Positions 1 to 5,119 of a stretch of DNA of 7,097 bases are shown in pieces (the stretch's first letter is position 1; every line of letters starts with the position of its first letter). Where the stretch lies: the NCBI GenBank assembly GCA_903905685.1, contig CAIVHI010000044.1, positions 1 to 7,097 of the forward strand. Reading direction: 5' to 3'. The translations under genes were made by a program, and so were the position numbers. Origin of the DNA: an uncultured Bacteroidota bacterium. GTDB lineage: Bacteria; Bacteroidota; Bacteroidia; Chitinophagales; Chitinophagaceae. A model generated the notes under the pieces. The model did no database searches, had not been told where the DNA came from, and saw only the letters and a list, made by a program, of their open reading frames with translations.

Positions 1-469
1 CTTCTTCGTCGGCACCCAAGGACGCCATACTTACCGGTTTGGTGCCCACCAATTGTATTTTGCGAAGGTATGTGGCGCGCTCGGCGGGCGACGGCTGCCT
101 AACGGCGGAAATTGTGCCTTGCCATGGATTGAAGGTGACATATACGGGGTCTCCCGATGTTTGGGCGGCCACCAAGCTAGCACGCATTGCAGCATCTGAA
201 ACATGATAAACGCCTTCGTGGCGCGAGAAAATCACCTTCGCCGTGCCACCGTCCGCATCCACGCCCAATACCCGCACAATGTCGGTTTGGTCGGTGTTGT
301 CGGTAGCGCCGCCTTTGGGCGTTGCCGGCCTTAATGCCGATAGGAAAGACCCTTCCGAATGGTCGGCATTCTTCCGGCAAGAGTCCGATATCAACAAAGC
401 ACCCGCAATACAGGCTATGCCCAGTGTGGCGGAAAAAAGGCGGGAACCCCGCAAATGAGTCATTTTCAT
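1..469 (-). CDS. Putative lipoprotein, function unknown (C-terminus outside window)
   Basis: The reading frame runs unbroken from ATG at 469 (second ATG at 463) to the left edge, 156 codons without a stop. The protein starts MKMTHLRGSRLF, followed by a hydrophobic stretch (about residues 14-27) and the sequence LLISDSCRKN. Cys31 followed by R-K-N resembles the lipidation site of Bacteroidota lipoproteins, although the residues just before the cysteine (S-D-S) are not an ideal lipobox. After that comes a low-complexity linker with many P, T, G and D (about 40-63), then a mixed sequence containing VRVLGVDADGG and VIFSRHEGVYHVSD. I do not recognise a domain. A perfect -7 box lies 33 bases upstream of the start. 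The gene is divergent from the T9SS cargo gene. Likely located in the cell envelope; the role is unknown. The ORF is well supported, the lipoprotein call is moderate. Confidence 0.75.
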   Translation of the reverse strand, partial: MKMTHLRGSRLFSATLGIACIAGALLISDSCRKNADHSEGSFLSALRPATPKGGATDNTDQTDIVRVLGVDADGGTAKVIFSRHEGVYHVSDAAMRASLVAAQTSGDPVYVTFNPWQGTISAVRQPSPAERATYLRKIQLVGTKPVSMASLGADEE

Positions 470-501
470 AACGGAAAATTAGGTGGCCCGAGAACCGACT
501 T

Positions 502-528
502 CAAAAATAACAAAACGTTGAGTCCAAA
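502..528 (-). promoter_or_regulatory. Candidate Bacteroidota-type promoter for the leftward lipoprotein gene
   Basis: On the minus strand TATTTTTG (509-502) matches the Bacteroidota -7 consensus TAnnTTTG exactly, and TTTG (528-525) lies upstream. The spacing from TTG to the -7 box is 15 bases, slightly shorter than the usual 17-23, so the -33 element is less certain. Transcription would begin near 495, giving a leader of about 25 bases before ATG 469. Confidence 0.4.
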
Positions 529-574
529 TTACGAAGGCATTTTAAATTGGCAAAAAATATTTTTATGGTTTTTC

Positions 575-608
575 CCGAATTTCTTGCCGGCGTGTATCCG
601 AATTTCTT
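575..608. repeat. 11-bp direct repeat, 23-bp period, upstream of T9SS cargo gene
   Basis: CCGAATTTCTT occurs at 575-585 and again identically at 598-608, a 23-bp period (about two helical turns). Both copies lie in the divergent spacer. The first copy contains the TTG of the weak promoter candidate and the second copy abuts its -7 box. It could be a paired regulator site or chance; nothing else in the sequence decides. Confidence 0.5.
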
Positions 609-616
609 TATTTTCG
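584..616 (+). promoter_or_regulatory. Weak candidate promoter for T9SS cargo gene
   Basis: TATTTTCG (609-616) matches TAnnTTTG at all but one fixed position and lies 22 bases after TTG (584-586), within the spacing known for Bacteroidota promoters. The start codon at 644 is 27 bases further on. One mismatch and an A/T-rich background keep confidence low. Confidence 0.3.
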
Positions 617-643
617 GTACCTAAATCGTAAAATCTACAGGGT

Positions 644-2095
644 ATGAAGCGAATGATGATGTTGGCACTTGGGGTGTTCTCTATGGGTACGGGCATGGCC
701 CAAATGCACAATGCGATGGGCTCCAAATTGGGGCGGCACCAAGTTGTAGTGAAGATGCTGCAAAGGCAAACCGAAAAGCACCTTGCGGCCAAAGCAACGG
801 GAATTATTTCGGAGCGCGTGATAGCCCAGAGCACTCGCGACAGTGTGACGGGGCCACTGAGCGATTCGGTGAAAGTAGCGTATACCGGCAACAGGGGCAG
901 CACTTACGACTACAATTCCATGATGTATGGATACCAATACCCGTACAACACCACCCCCATGTTCAACTTCAATGGGCAGTATACCAAACCCCAAGTGTTG
1001 GCCGACACCATGATGCATTGGACCATCAACCCGTTCAACCTCTCGTTCGGACTGTTTGAATGGGGCTATTCCGGCTACGATGCCCTGAACAACCTGAGCA
1101 CCTATCACGGCAACAACATCGATTCTACCTCGGGCACCAACCAAAAGTATGTGAATACATTCGGCACCGTGGGCAACATCCTTCAAGGCGACAGCTATGT
1201 TTCCGCCGCAGGTATGTGGGATACCGCCTTTCTACAGTATTTCCAATACGATGGCTCCAACCGACTGGTGAAGGACAGCAGCTATGAATATGCATCGGGA
1301 ATTTGGCACTTGGTATCTCGTACATTCTATACCTACGATGTATCTGGCAACCTTATTCAGATTGACTGCTTTGGAAATATGACCGATGGAAGCCTCGATA
1401 CCGCCCTCACGGAAAACCAACAATACATCAATACCTACGATGCCATGGGCCGCCTGCTCACCGTAGCCACCAACCTGTTCGATGGAACCCTATTGCAACC
1501 TTCGGGCTTGGATACCATGGCCTATACGGGAACGGGCATGTTCAATACCACTTGGAGGGAATACCAATACGACAACATCAACGGCTATTGGGCACCGCAA
1601 TTCAACATGATAAAGTCGCTGAACAGCATGAGTCTACCCGATACCGTGAACTTCATGGGCTTCGATAGCCTATCCGCTTCTTGGGTTCCCAACATCTTGG
1701 TTACCGTAAGTTATGACGGCTACAACAACCCGGTGGTGATGAACGAATTCGACTACAACTGGACGTCGTTCCCCACCACACCCACTTTCACGCACACTTA
1801 CTATTATGAGACGTATGACAATACCACTGCCGTGCCCACACCATCGGCAACTGAAACCCTAACCCTTTACCCCAACCCGGCCACAAACCATATCGTGATG
1901 GAGCGGACGGCAACAGGTGCCGGCGCGTTGGTGGTGCTTGATGCCTTCGGCAAGATGGTCATTCGTCAAACCGTTGCGCAAGGTGCCTCTACTTTCAATT
2001 TAGATGTAAGCCATTTGGCGGCAGGCGCCTATTGGGCGCAGTTCGTGGGTGCCGATGGAAGCCAATGCCGGCCTTCACAGTTTGTGAAATGGTAA
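644..2095 (+). CDS. Secreted protein with YD-like repeats and T9SS type A C-terminal sorting domain
   Basis: 483 residues. An N-terminal Sec signal peptide is visible: MKRMMM, a hydrophobic core LALGVFSMGTG, and M-A-Q as a probable cleavage site near residue 20. The mature part is rich in Y, N, D, T and G. It contains short repeats of the form YxYDxxGxL: FQYDGSNRL (Tyr202), YTYDVSGNLI (Tyr231) and NTYDAMGRLL (Tyr265), with looser copies later (EYQYDNING, VSYDGYNNP). These recall YD/RHS-type beta-repeats, but it is not a full RHS protein. From about residue 404 the sequence LTLYPNPATNHI opens a typical T9SS type A sorting domain, with LDVSHLAAGAYW and the closing FVKW. Such domains direct export across the outer membrane and are then removed. 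It is probably released or surface-attached; the ligand or substrate is unknown. ATG at 644 is chosen because it places the signal peptide correctly. It appears monocistronic, ending at a strong terminator. Confidence 0.93.
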   Translation: MKRMMMLALGVFSMGTGMAQMHNAMGSKLGRHQVVVKMLQRQTEKHLAAKATGIISERVIAQSTRDSVTGPLSDSVKVAYTGNRGSTYDYNSMMYGYQYPYNTTPMFNFNGQYTKPQVLADTMMHWTINPFNLSFGLFEWGYSGYDALNNLSTYHGNNIDSTSGTNQKYVNTFGTVGNILQGDSYVSAAGMWDTAFLQYFQYDGSNRLVKDSSYEYASGIWHLVSRTFYTYDVSGNLIQIDCFGNMTDGSLDTALTENQQYINTYDAMGRLLTVATNLFDGTLLQPSGLDTMAYTGTGMFNTTWREYQYDNINGYWAPQFNMIKSLNSMSLPDTVNFMGFDSLSASWVPNILVTVSYDGYNNPVVMNEFDYNWTSFPTTPTFTHTYYYETYDNTTAVPTPSATETLTLYPNPATNHIVMERTATGAGALVVLDAFGKMVIRQTVAQGASTFNLDVSHLAAGAYWAQFVGADGSQCRPSQFVKW

Positions 2096-2115
2096 TGTAA
2101 GACCGCATTTTTATC

Positions 2116-2160
2116 CAATCCCGACAGCTCGTCATTGCGGCTGTCGGGATTGTTTTATTT
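2116..2160 (+). terminator. Rho-independent terminator after the T9SS cargo gene
   Basis: A perfect 13-bp stem (CAATCCCGACAGC at 2116-2128, GCTGTCGGGATTG at 2140-2152) with an 11-base loop is followed by TTTTATTT (2153-2160). It begins 21 bases after the stop codon of the T9SS cargo gene. The T tract is only on the rightward side, so it acts on the + strand. Confidence 0.92.
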
Positions 2161-2173
2161 GTGGGAAAAGTAG

Positions 2174-2470
2174 ACTGGATTGGAAAGGACGGCCCCCGGG
2201 GACGGAACAATATGGCTTGCGGTAAATACCGTCGGTAGGCGGAGGTTCGAAGCTCGCATCTTGTTGCCGAAAATAGACGGCAATAAGACCCACGTATTGA
2301 CGTGGCCTTCCAAAATACGTGTGCAGTTGCACGGCAACGACTATGATACCGACCAAATGCCCGCCATAAATGGAGTTGGCAACAGCATTCTGTTGGGCAT
2401 CAAGAATCTTAATATCGACGATTTTGTTGGAAAATGGGGGGGTAAGGATGGGAACGCTCAAGTTCCAACG
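2174..2470 (+). pseudogene. Gene-like remnant, rightward, unrecognised
   Basis: After a stop at 2171 this frame stays open to 2620, but only about the first 95 codons look like protein. Segments such as TIWLAVNTVG, EARILLPKIDGNK, VLTWPSKIRVQLHG and SILLGIKNLNIDDF have balanced composition, and their codon use (TTG for Leu, C-ending AAC/GAC/GGC/ACC, third-position GC about 60 percent by hand count) resembles the sure genes here more than the opposite strand does. The only in-frame start at the left end is TTG (2180), which lies just past the terminator of the previous gene. After about 2440 the translation becomes rich in R, S, C and K and looks non-coding. I interpret it as a gene fragment without a proper start or end. 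It could instead be a chance frame; no family is recognised. Confidence 0.3.
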
Positions 2471-2537
2471 CACGCAACCCGACGTTTCTGTCGTAAACCA
2501 AGTAGTCCGCGATCGCGTATTTTAAAAAAGCTTTCAT
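2409..2537 (-). CDS. Small hypothetical ORF (42 codons), perhaps frameshifted at a C7 run
   Basis: ATG at 2537 opens a frame beginning MKAFLKYAIADYLVYD, continuing VGLRALELERSHPYPP, then stopping at TAA 2411-2409. A run of seven C (2430-2436 on the minus strand) lies in the PYPP codons. With six C the frame would join a second open frame (FSNKIVDIKILDAQQN) that continues to 2132, giving about 130 residues. That frame ends inside the terminator stem and overlaps the rightward remnant, and its third-position bias is weak (about 50 percent GC by hand count), so the long version may be false. A 7-bp hairpin sits just before the start codon (2543-2564). Function unknown. Confidence 0.25.
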   Translation of the reverse strand: MKAFLKYAIADYLVYDRNVGLRALELERSHPYPPIFQQNRRY

Positions 2538-2542
2538 TCAGC

Positions 2543-2564
2543 CTAAAATCGCTCCCAATTTTAG
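2543..2564. repeat. Short inverted repeat (hairpin) in the decayed region
   Basis: CTAAAAT (2543-2549) and ATTTTAG (2558-2564) form a perfect 7-bp stem with the 8-base loop CGCTCCCA. There is no T tract directly after it on either strand, so it is not a standard terminator. On the minus strand it ends 5 bases before the ATG of the 42-codon ORF. The stem is A/T-rich and weak, and may be coincidental. Confidence 0.3.
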
Positions 2565-2612
2565 ACCGAAAACTGAGCCGGTGCTGTAGTGCGTCCATGT
2601 CTTTTACAACCA

Positions 2613-2955
2613 TCACTTAAGTCTATCTTCTTCAGGTTTAGAAGGCCGCATGTCCATTTCATTCGCACTAGACATCACAACCCTTGACCAAGGACTGTCC
2701 ATGTTGAGGTCTACAAGTTGCATATACTCATTATGGTCGCAGTATTTTTCGATAGCCCAATCCGGCGGTGCCGTAGGGTCATCACCACCGGTGTAAAAGA
2801 TATCGCGGTTTTCCCTGTCTTTTCCGATGAGCCACGCAGTGGGCGAGCATTCGCCTATCTCGGGAAGCAGGCAGCTTGTTTGCGCTTTACCCTATCCTAA
2901 TAGAGCCAAAAGGGACCCAATCCCTATTCGTCACGCTTAAGCAACGCACCGCCAT
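2613..2955 (-). pseudogene. Small translationally coupled gene broken by a +1 frameshift
   Basis: ATG at 2955-2953 overlaps the TAA of the upstream gene (TAATG). It opens a frame MAVRCLSVTN, DWVPFGSIRI, closed by TAA at 2889-2887. One base shifted, an open frame runs from 2891 to TGA at 2615-2613 with very gene-like content: TSCLLPEIGECSPTAWLIG, RDIFYTGGDDPTAPPDWAIE, EKYCDHNEYMQLVDLNMD, SPWSRVVMSS, ending PSKPEEDRLK. That frame has no start codon of its own near its left end (first ATG after about 55 codons). Reading GGGTAAA (2892-2886) as GGTAAA joins both parts into about 113 residues (SIRIGKAQTS). No signal peptide, no domain recognised; the second half is acidic and polar, probably soluble. 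The coupling suggests a functional partner of the upstream secreted protein. Either a recent pseudogene or a one-base sequencing error. Confidence 0.5.
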
Positions 2956-3887
2956 TACCTTGCAATTTCTTCCGATTTCACCTTAGCCTTCGGGCCGTTG
3001 GGGGTCATATCGGAGTAGCGGATGGTGACGTGGCCGGGGTGCGAAAGGTCTTTTTCTATCGGGATGATACCCTCCTCCCACTGGTCGGCATGTGTGAGAA
3101 AGGGCTTTACGGCATATATCCAACGCCCATTGCTGAATGTCCAAACGTAGTAGTCGCGCCAAGCGCTGGTAAACCAGCCGGGCAGCAAGCCTACCTCATC
3201 GGTGCCATTGTTGTTGAGGTCGTGATGGTTGACGGGCTTGCCCGATATGCACTTGTCTACCCTGATTGACGGTATGTTGGGGTCGGAGAAGCGGATGAAG
3301 GCGGTGCAATCGCCGTTCTTGCAATCCATGTCTTCACCTATGACTTCGGGAAGCTCCAGCCACATATATTCCCTTATGCCATCGCCATTGAAATCTCCAT
3401 ACACCGCATTTTTAGGCACCTTCATTTTCGGGGCTGCCTTTTTGGCGATGTTTTTATCGGTAACCACATCGCTTTCAGCCACAATCACATACCGTCCATG
3501 GCGTTTGGCAAACAGTAGGTAAGAGGGGAAGTCGTAATTTTTTCCTTTCGAAACCACATGTTTCAGGAATGATGCCTTTAAGCCTCCCGCTGCGGGCTCT
3601 ACCGTTATCGGCCCCGATATCGCCTGTTCAAAATCCTTGTCTTTCTGCATGGTTTCGAGGTCTTTGAGCAGGCAGGTATTCCTATCGAGCGTCATCCCAT
3701 AAAACCGGACGGTATCTGCATAGATGTCAGACAGTATGGCAACGTCTCGGGTGTTGTGCGCCCCATTCCATTCCAACGTCAATTTACGCACGGCAAGGTC
3801 GTCGCCCGTCTGTGCAAAGGTTCGCGACACCGTACCCGAAAGGACGACGGTTATAGCAAACAATCTGAAAATCATGGTGTTCCGCAT
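2955..3887 (-). CDS. Secreted/periplasmic protein, NTF2-like N-terminal part plus Asp/Asn-Gly-rich calcium-site-like motifs
   Basis: 310 residues from ATG 3887. The same frame extends upstream only to a TTG at 3923, so I prefer the ATG; another ATG follows at 3875. The N-terminus (MRNTMIFRLFAITVVLSG, ending T-F-A-Q) is a Sec signal peptide cleaved near residue 26, so it is likely exported. The part after it (about 28-140), with LTLEWNGAHNTRDVAILSDIYADTVRFYG, read here in pieces, resembles SnoaL/NTF2-like folds in which 'W..a.n..D...l...yad.v.fyg' is typical. The second half contains VYGDFNGDGIREY (about 163-175) and HHDLNNNGTDEVG (about 221-233), D-x-N-x-D/N-G loops like those of FG-GAP/EF-hand-type calcium sites. 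Function unknown. No SD sequence is seen. Its stop overlaps the start of the next small gene by one base, so the two form one leftward unit. Confidence 0.85.
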   Translation of the reverse strand: MRNTMIFRLFAITVVLSGTVSRTFAQTGDDLAVRKLTLEWNGAHNTRDVAILSDIYADTVRFYGMTLDRNTCLLKDLETMQKDKDFEQAISGPITVEPAAGGLKASFLKHVVSKGKNYDFPSYLLFAKRHGRYVIVAESDVVTDKNIAKKAAPKMKVPKNAVYGDFNGDGIREYMWLELPEVIGEDMDCKNGDCTAFIRFSDPNIPSIRVDKCISGKPVNHHDLNNNGTDEVGLLPGWFTSAWRDYYVWTFSNGRWIYAVKPFLTHADQWEEGIIPIEKDLSHPGHVTIRYSDMTPNGPKAKVKSEEIAR

Positions 3888-3956
3888 GGAGTTGGGGTTA
3901 CTTTTCCCGAATGGGGTTTTCAAAAACCATGCCGGTTATGCAGCGTGCCCCTATTA

Positions 3957-4019
3957 CAATCCAACAATCCGACTTTCTTTCAATTTGCAATCCAACTACG
4001 GCAGTTCCGTGTCGGATTG
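3957..4019. repeat. Cluster of CAATCCRAC 9-mers (three direct, one inverted)
   Basis: CAATCCAAC occurs at 3957-3965 and 3988-3996, CAATCCGAC at 3965-3973, and its exact reverse complement GTCGGATTG at 4011-4019. The 3965 and 4011 copies form a 9-bp inverted repeat enclosing 37 bases, inside which ACGG (3998-4001) and CCGT (4007-4010) can form a small second hairpin next to the main stem. Four copies in 63 bases within a divergent spacer suggest regulator-binding sites, or a folded leader of the leftward transcript. No T tract follows, so it is not a terminator. Confidence 0.45.
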
Positions 4020-4143
4020 CGGCATAGTTTCCAAATCCGCAATCATTCGGGAGCCTTGAACACAAAAACAGTCCATGTTTTTTTTCGGAACCTACCGTGC
4101 CGTGGCCGCCGCCACCAACCTACCCACTCCGCCGGGAATGCTT

Positions 4144-4151
4144 TATATTTG
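4144..4151 (+). promoter_or_regulatory. Candidate -7 promoter box of the pigment operon
   Basis: TATATTTG matches the Bacteroidota -7 consensus TAnnTTTG at every fixed position. No TTG is present 17-23 bases upstream (the sequence there is C-rich), so the -33 element is missing and an activator might be needed. Transcription would start near 4158, leaving about 64 bases before ATG 4222. Confidence 0.4.
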
Positions 4152-4221
4152 CCCCATACGCTTTTGAACCATTTATGGAGTGTGTGTCGCCACAGCGGAG
4201 GCATGCAAAACACCGTACGCC

Positions 4222-4644
4222 ATGCAGCTTACAGACCAACTGATTCCCCAAAGGGCGCCCTTCGTGATGGTGGACCGGATAACCGATTTCGGGCCGTACT
4301 ATGTGGAGACTGCTTTTGTGGTGTTGGCCGGCAACCTGTTGGCGACCAACGGCGTGCTGGCCGAGGCCGGGGTGGTAGAGCATATGGCGCAGTCGGTGGC
4401 GGCCCATACGGGCTATGCCTTCTACCTGCGCAACGAGCCCGCACCCACCGGCTACATCGGCGTGATTAGCGACATGGTGGTGGAACGGCTGCCGGCTGTG
4501 GGCGATACGCTCTGCACGCGGGTAGACATCCTGCACGAATTCAATGGGGTGACTATGGTGAAGATAGCCACTACCGCCAATGGCACCGCAATTGCCGCCG
4601 GCTCCATGAAAACCGTCATTGCCCAACCGCAACAACAGGCATGA
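4222..4644 (+). CDS. Hotdog-fold 3-hydroxyacyl-ACP dehydratase-like protein (first of a pair)
   Basis: 140 residues from ATG 4222. A GTG at 4180 in the same frame would add 14 residues without family resemblance. The start MQLTDQLIPQRAPFVMVDRI aligns with the FabZ-type opening (LPHRxPFLLVDR), and NGVLAEAGVVEHMAQSVAA aligns with the FabZ central helix carrying the catalytic Glu (here Glu53). The long G-H-F-P-G loop of housekeeping FabZ is absent and shortened, as in dehydratases of aryl-polyene and flexirubin pathways. Gln10 replaces the His of L-P-H-R, and Val45 stands where the neighbour gene has His48, so this copy lacks both histidines and may be non-catalytic. Probable role: dehydration of 3-hydroxyacyl-ACP during polyene chain growth in the cytoplasm, perhaps as half of a heterodimer with the next gene product, whose ATG overlaps this stop (ATGA, 4641-4644). 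Family call good, catalytic role inferred. Confidence 0.85.
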   Translation: MQLTDQLIPQRAPFVMVDRITDFGPYYVETAFVVLAGNLLATNGVLAEAGVVEHMAQSVAAHTGYAFYLRNEPAPTGYIGVISDMVVERLPAVGDTLCTRVDILHEFNGVTMVKIATTANGTAIAAGSMKTVIAQPQQQA

Positions 4645-5105
4645 GCAGCTATATCGACATTGAACGCTACCTACCCCACCGGCCGCCCATGCTTATGGTG
4701 GACAAGATTTTGACGATTGATGCCGAACATGTGGAGACCTTCTTCAACGTCCTGCCCAACAACCTTTTTCTGGAAAACGGGCACCTCTCCGAAACCGGAC
4801 TGGTGGAACACGCGGCCCAAACCTGCTCCTCCATACTGGGCAAGGGCTACTTTATTGACGAGAACGACGAAGAGATTCCCGGAGTAGACATTGTGGGTTA
4901 TATCAGCGCCATTAAAACGCTGAAAATCCACCAATTGCCGGAAGTGGGCAGCACCATTTTCACCCGTGCTGTGCTGCGGTCCAAGTTTGTGACGGAACAG
5001 TACAGTATGTGTACTTTGGGGTTCGAGGTGCGTTGCGACGGTGAGTTACTCTCGGAGGGCGAAATGAATTTGTTCATCAGTGATAGGGCGGGCGCAACGG
5101 CATAA
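4641..5105 (+). CDS. Hotdog-fold 3-hydroxyacyl-ACP dehydratase-like protein (second of a pair)
   Basis: 154 residues. It opens IERYLPHRPPMLMVDKIL, keeping the L-P-H-R-x-P-x-L-x-V-D signature (His13, Asp21), and continues NNLFLENGHLSETGLVEHAAQ with His48 and Glu56 in the positions expected for the hotdog dehydratase active site. The loop between them is shorter than in FabZ, which has G-H-F-P-G. The C-terminal half (VGYISAIKTLKIHQLPEVGSTIF, read in pieces) fits the beta-sheet of the fold. Expected reaction: removal of water from 3-hydroxyacyl-ACP to the trans-2-enoyl form in a type II polyketide-like polyene pathway. Aryl-polyene systems are known to use two different dehydratase subunits together; this protein would be the catalytic one. 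It starts within the stop of the previous gene; the next gene begins 14 bases after its stop. Confidence 0.88.
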   Translation: MSSYIDIERYLPHRPPMLMVDKILTIDAEHVETFFNVLPNNLFLENGHLSETGLVEHAAQTCSSILGKGYFIDENDEEIPGVDIVGYISAIKTLKIHQLPEVGSTIFTRAVLRSKFVTEQYSMCTLGFEVRCDGELLSEGEMNLFISDRAGATA

Positions 5106-5119
5106 AAACTGGCACAATT

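Larger units (their letters stand above)
2161..2612. other. 452-base stretch without an intact convincing gene
   Basis: Between the terminator of the T9SS gene and the end of the frameshifted leftward gene only overlapping, poorly supported frames are found on the two strands (described separately). I see no tRNA or rRNA signature, no insertion-sequence terminal repeats with target duplication, and no array. A homopolymer of seven G on the + strand (2430-2436) is the most conspicuous local feature. It looks like decaying sequence between two convergent transcription units. Confidence 0.5.
3888..4221. other. Divergent intergenic region between secreted-protein unit and pigment operon
   Basis: 334 bases with no convincing gene. 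It separates the leftward secreted protein (start 3887) from the rightward operon (start 4222) and should hold both promoters. A cluster of 9-mer repeats and one good rightward -7 box are visible (described separately); no convincing TAnnTTTG box was found for the leftward gene. A run of eight T (4078-4085) follows a weak A/T hairpin. A 22-codon frame from ATG 4175 to TGA 4243 overlaps the operon's first gene and is probably without meaning. Confidence 0.6.

Noticed and set aside
635..1186. Leftward 183-codon open frame rich in H, V and G
   Set aside because: Lies antisense to the T9SS cargo gene, whose signal peptide and sorting domain are clear; a mirror frame.
2718..2900. Rightward 60-codon frame
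   Set aside because: The opposite strand gives the far better protein sequence of the frameshifted coupled gene.
3888..3923. Upstream TTG start (3923) for the secreted protein
   Set aside because: It only adds a polar 12-residue extension before a complete signal peptide that begins at ATG 3887.
4064..4085. A/T hairpin AAAAACA-gtcca-TGTTTTT followed by T run, terminator-like
   Set aside because: The stem is almost only A-T pairs and it lies in a divergent spacer where no rightward transcript ends; likely a chance A/T tract.
4175..4243. 22-codon frame before the first hotdog gene as a leader peptide
   Set aside because: No run of regulatory codons, no attenuator hairpin, composition looks random; it merely overlaps the true start.
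3756..4469. Rightward 237-codon open frame
   Set aside because: It spans the start of the secreted-protein gene, the whole spacer and part of the first hotdog gene, with R/G/H-rich translation; a shadow of high-GC coding sequence.
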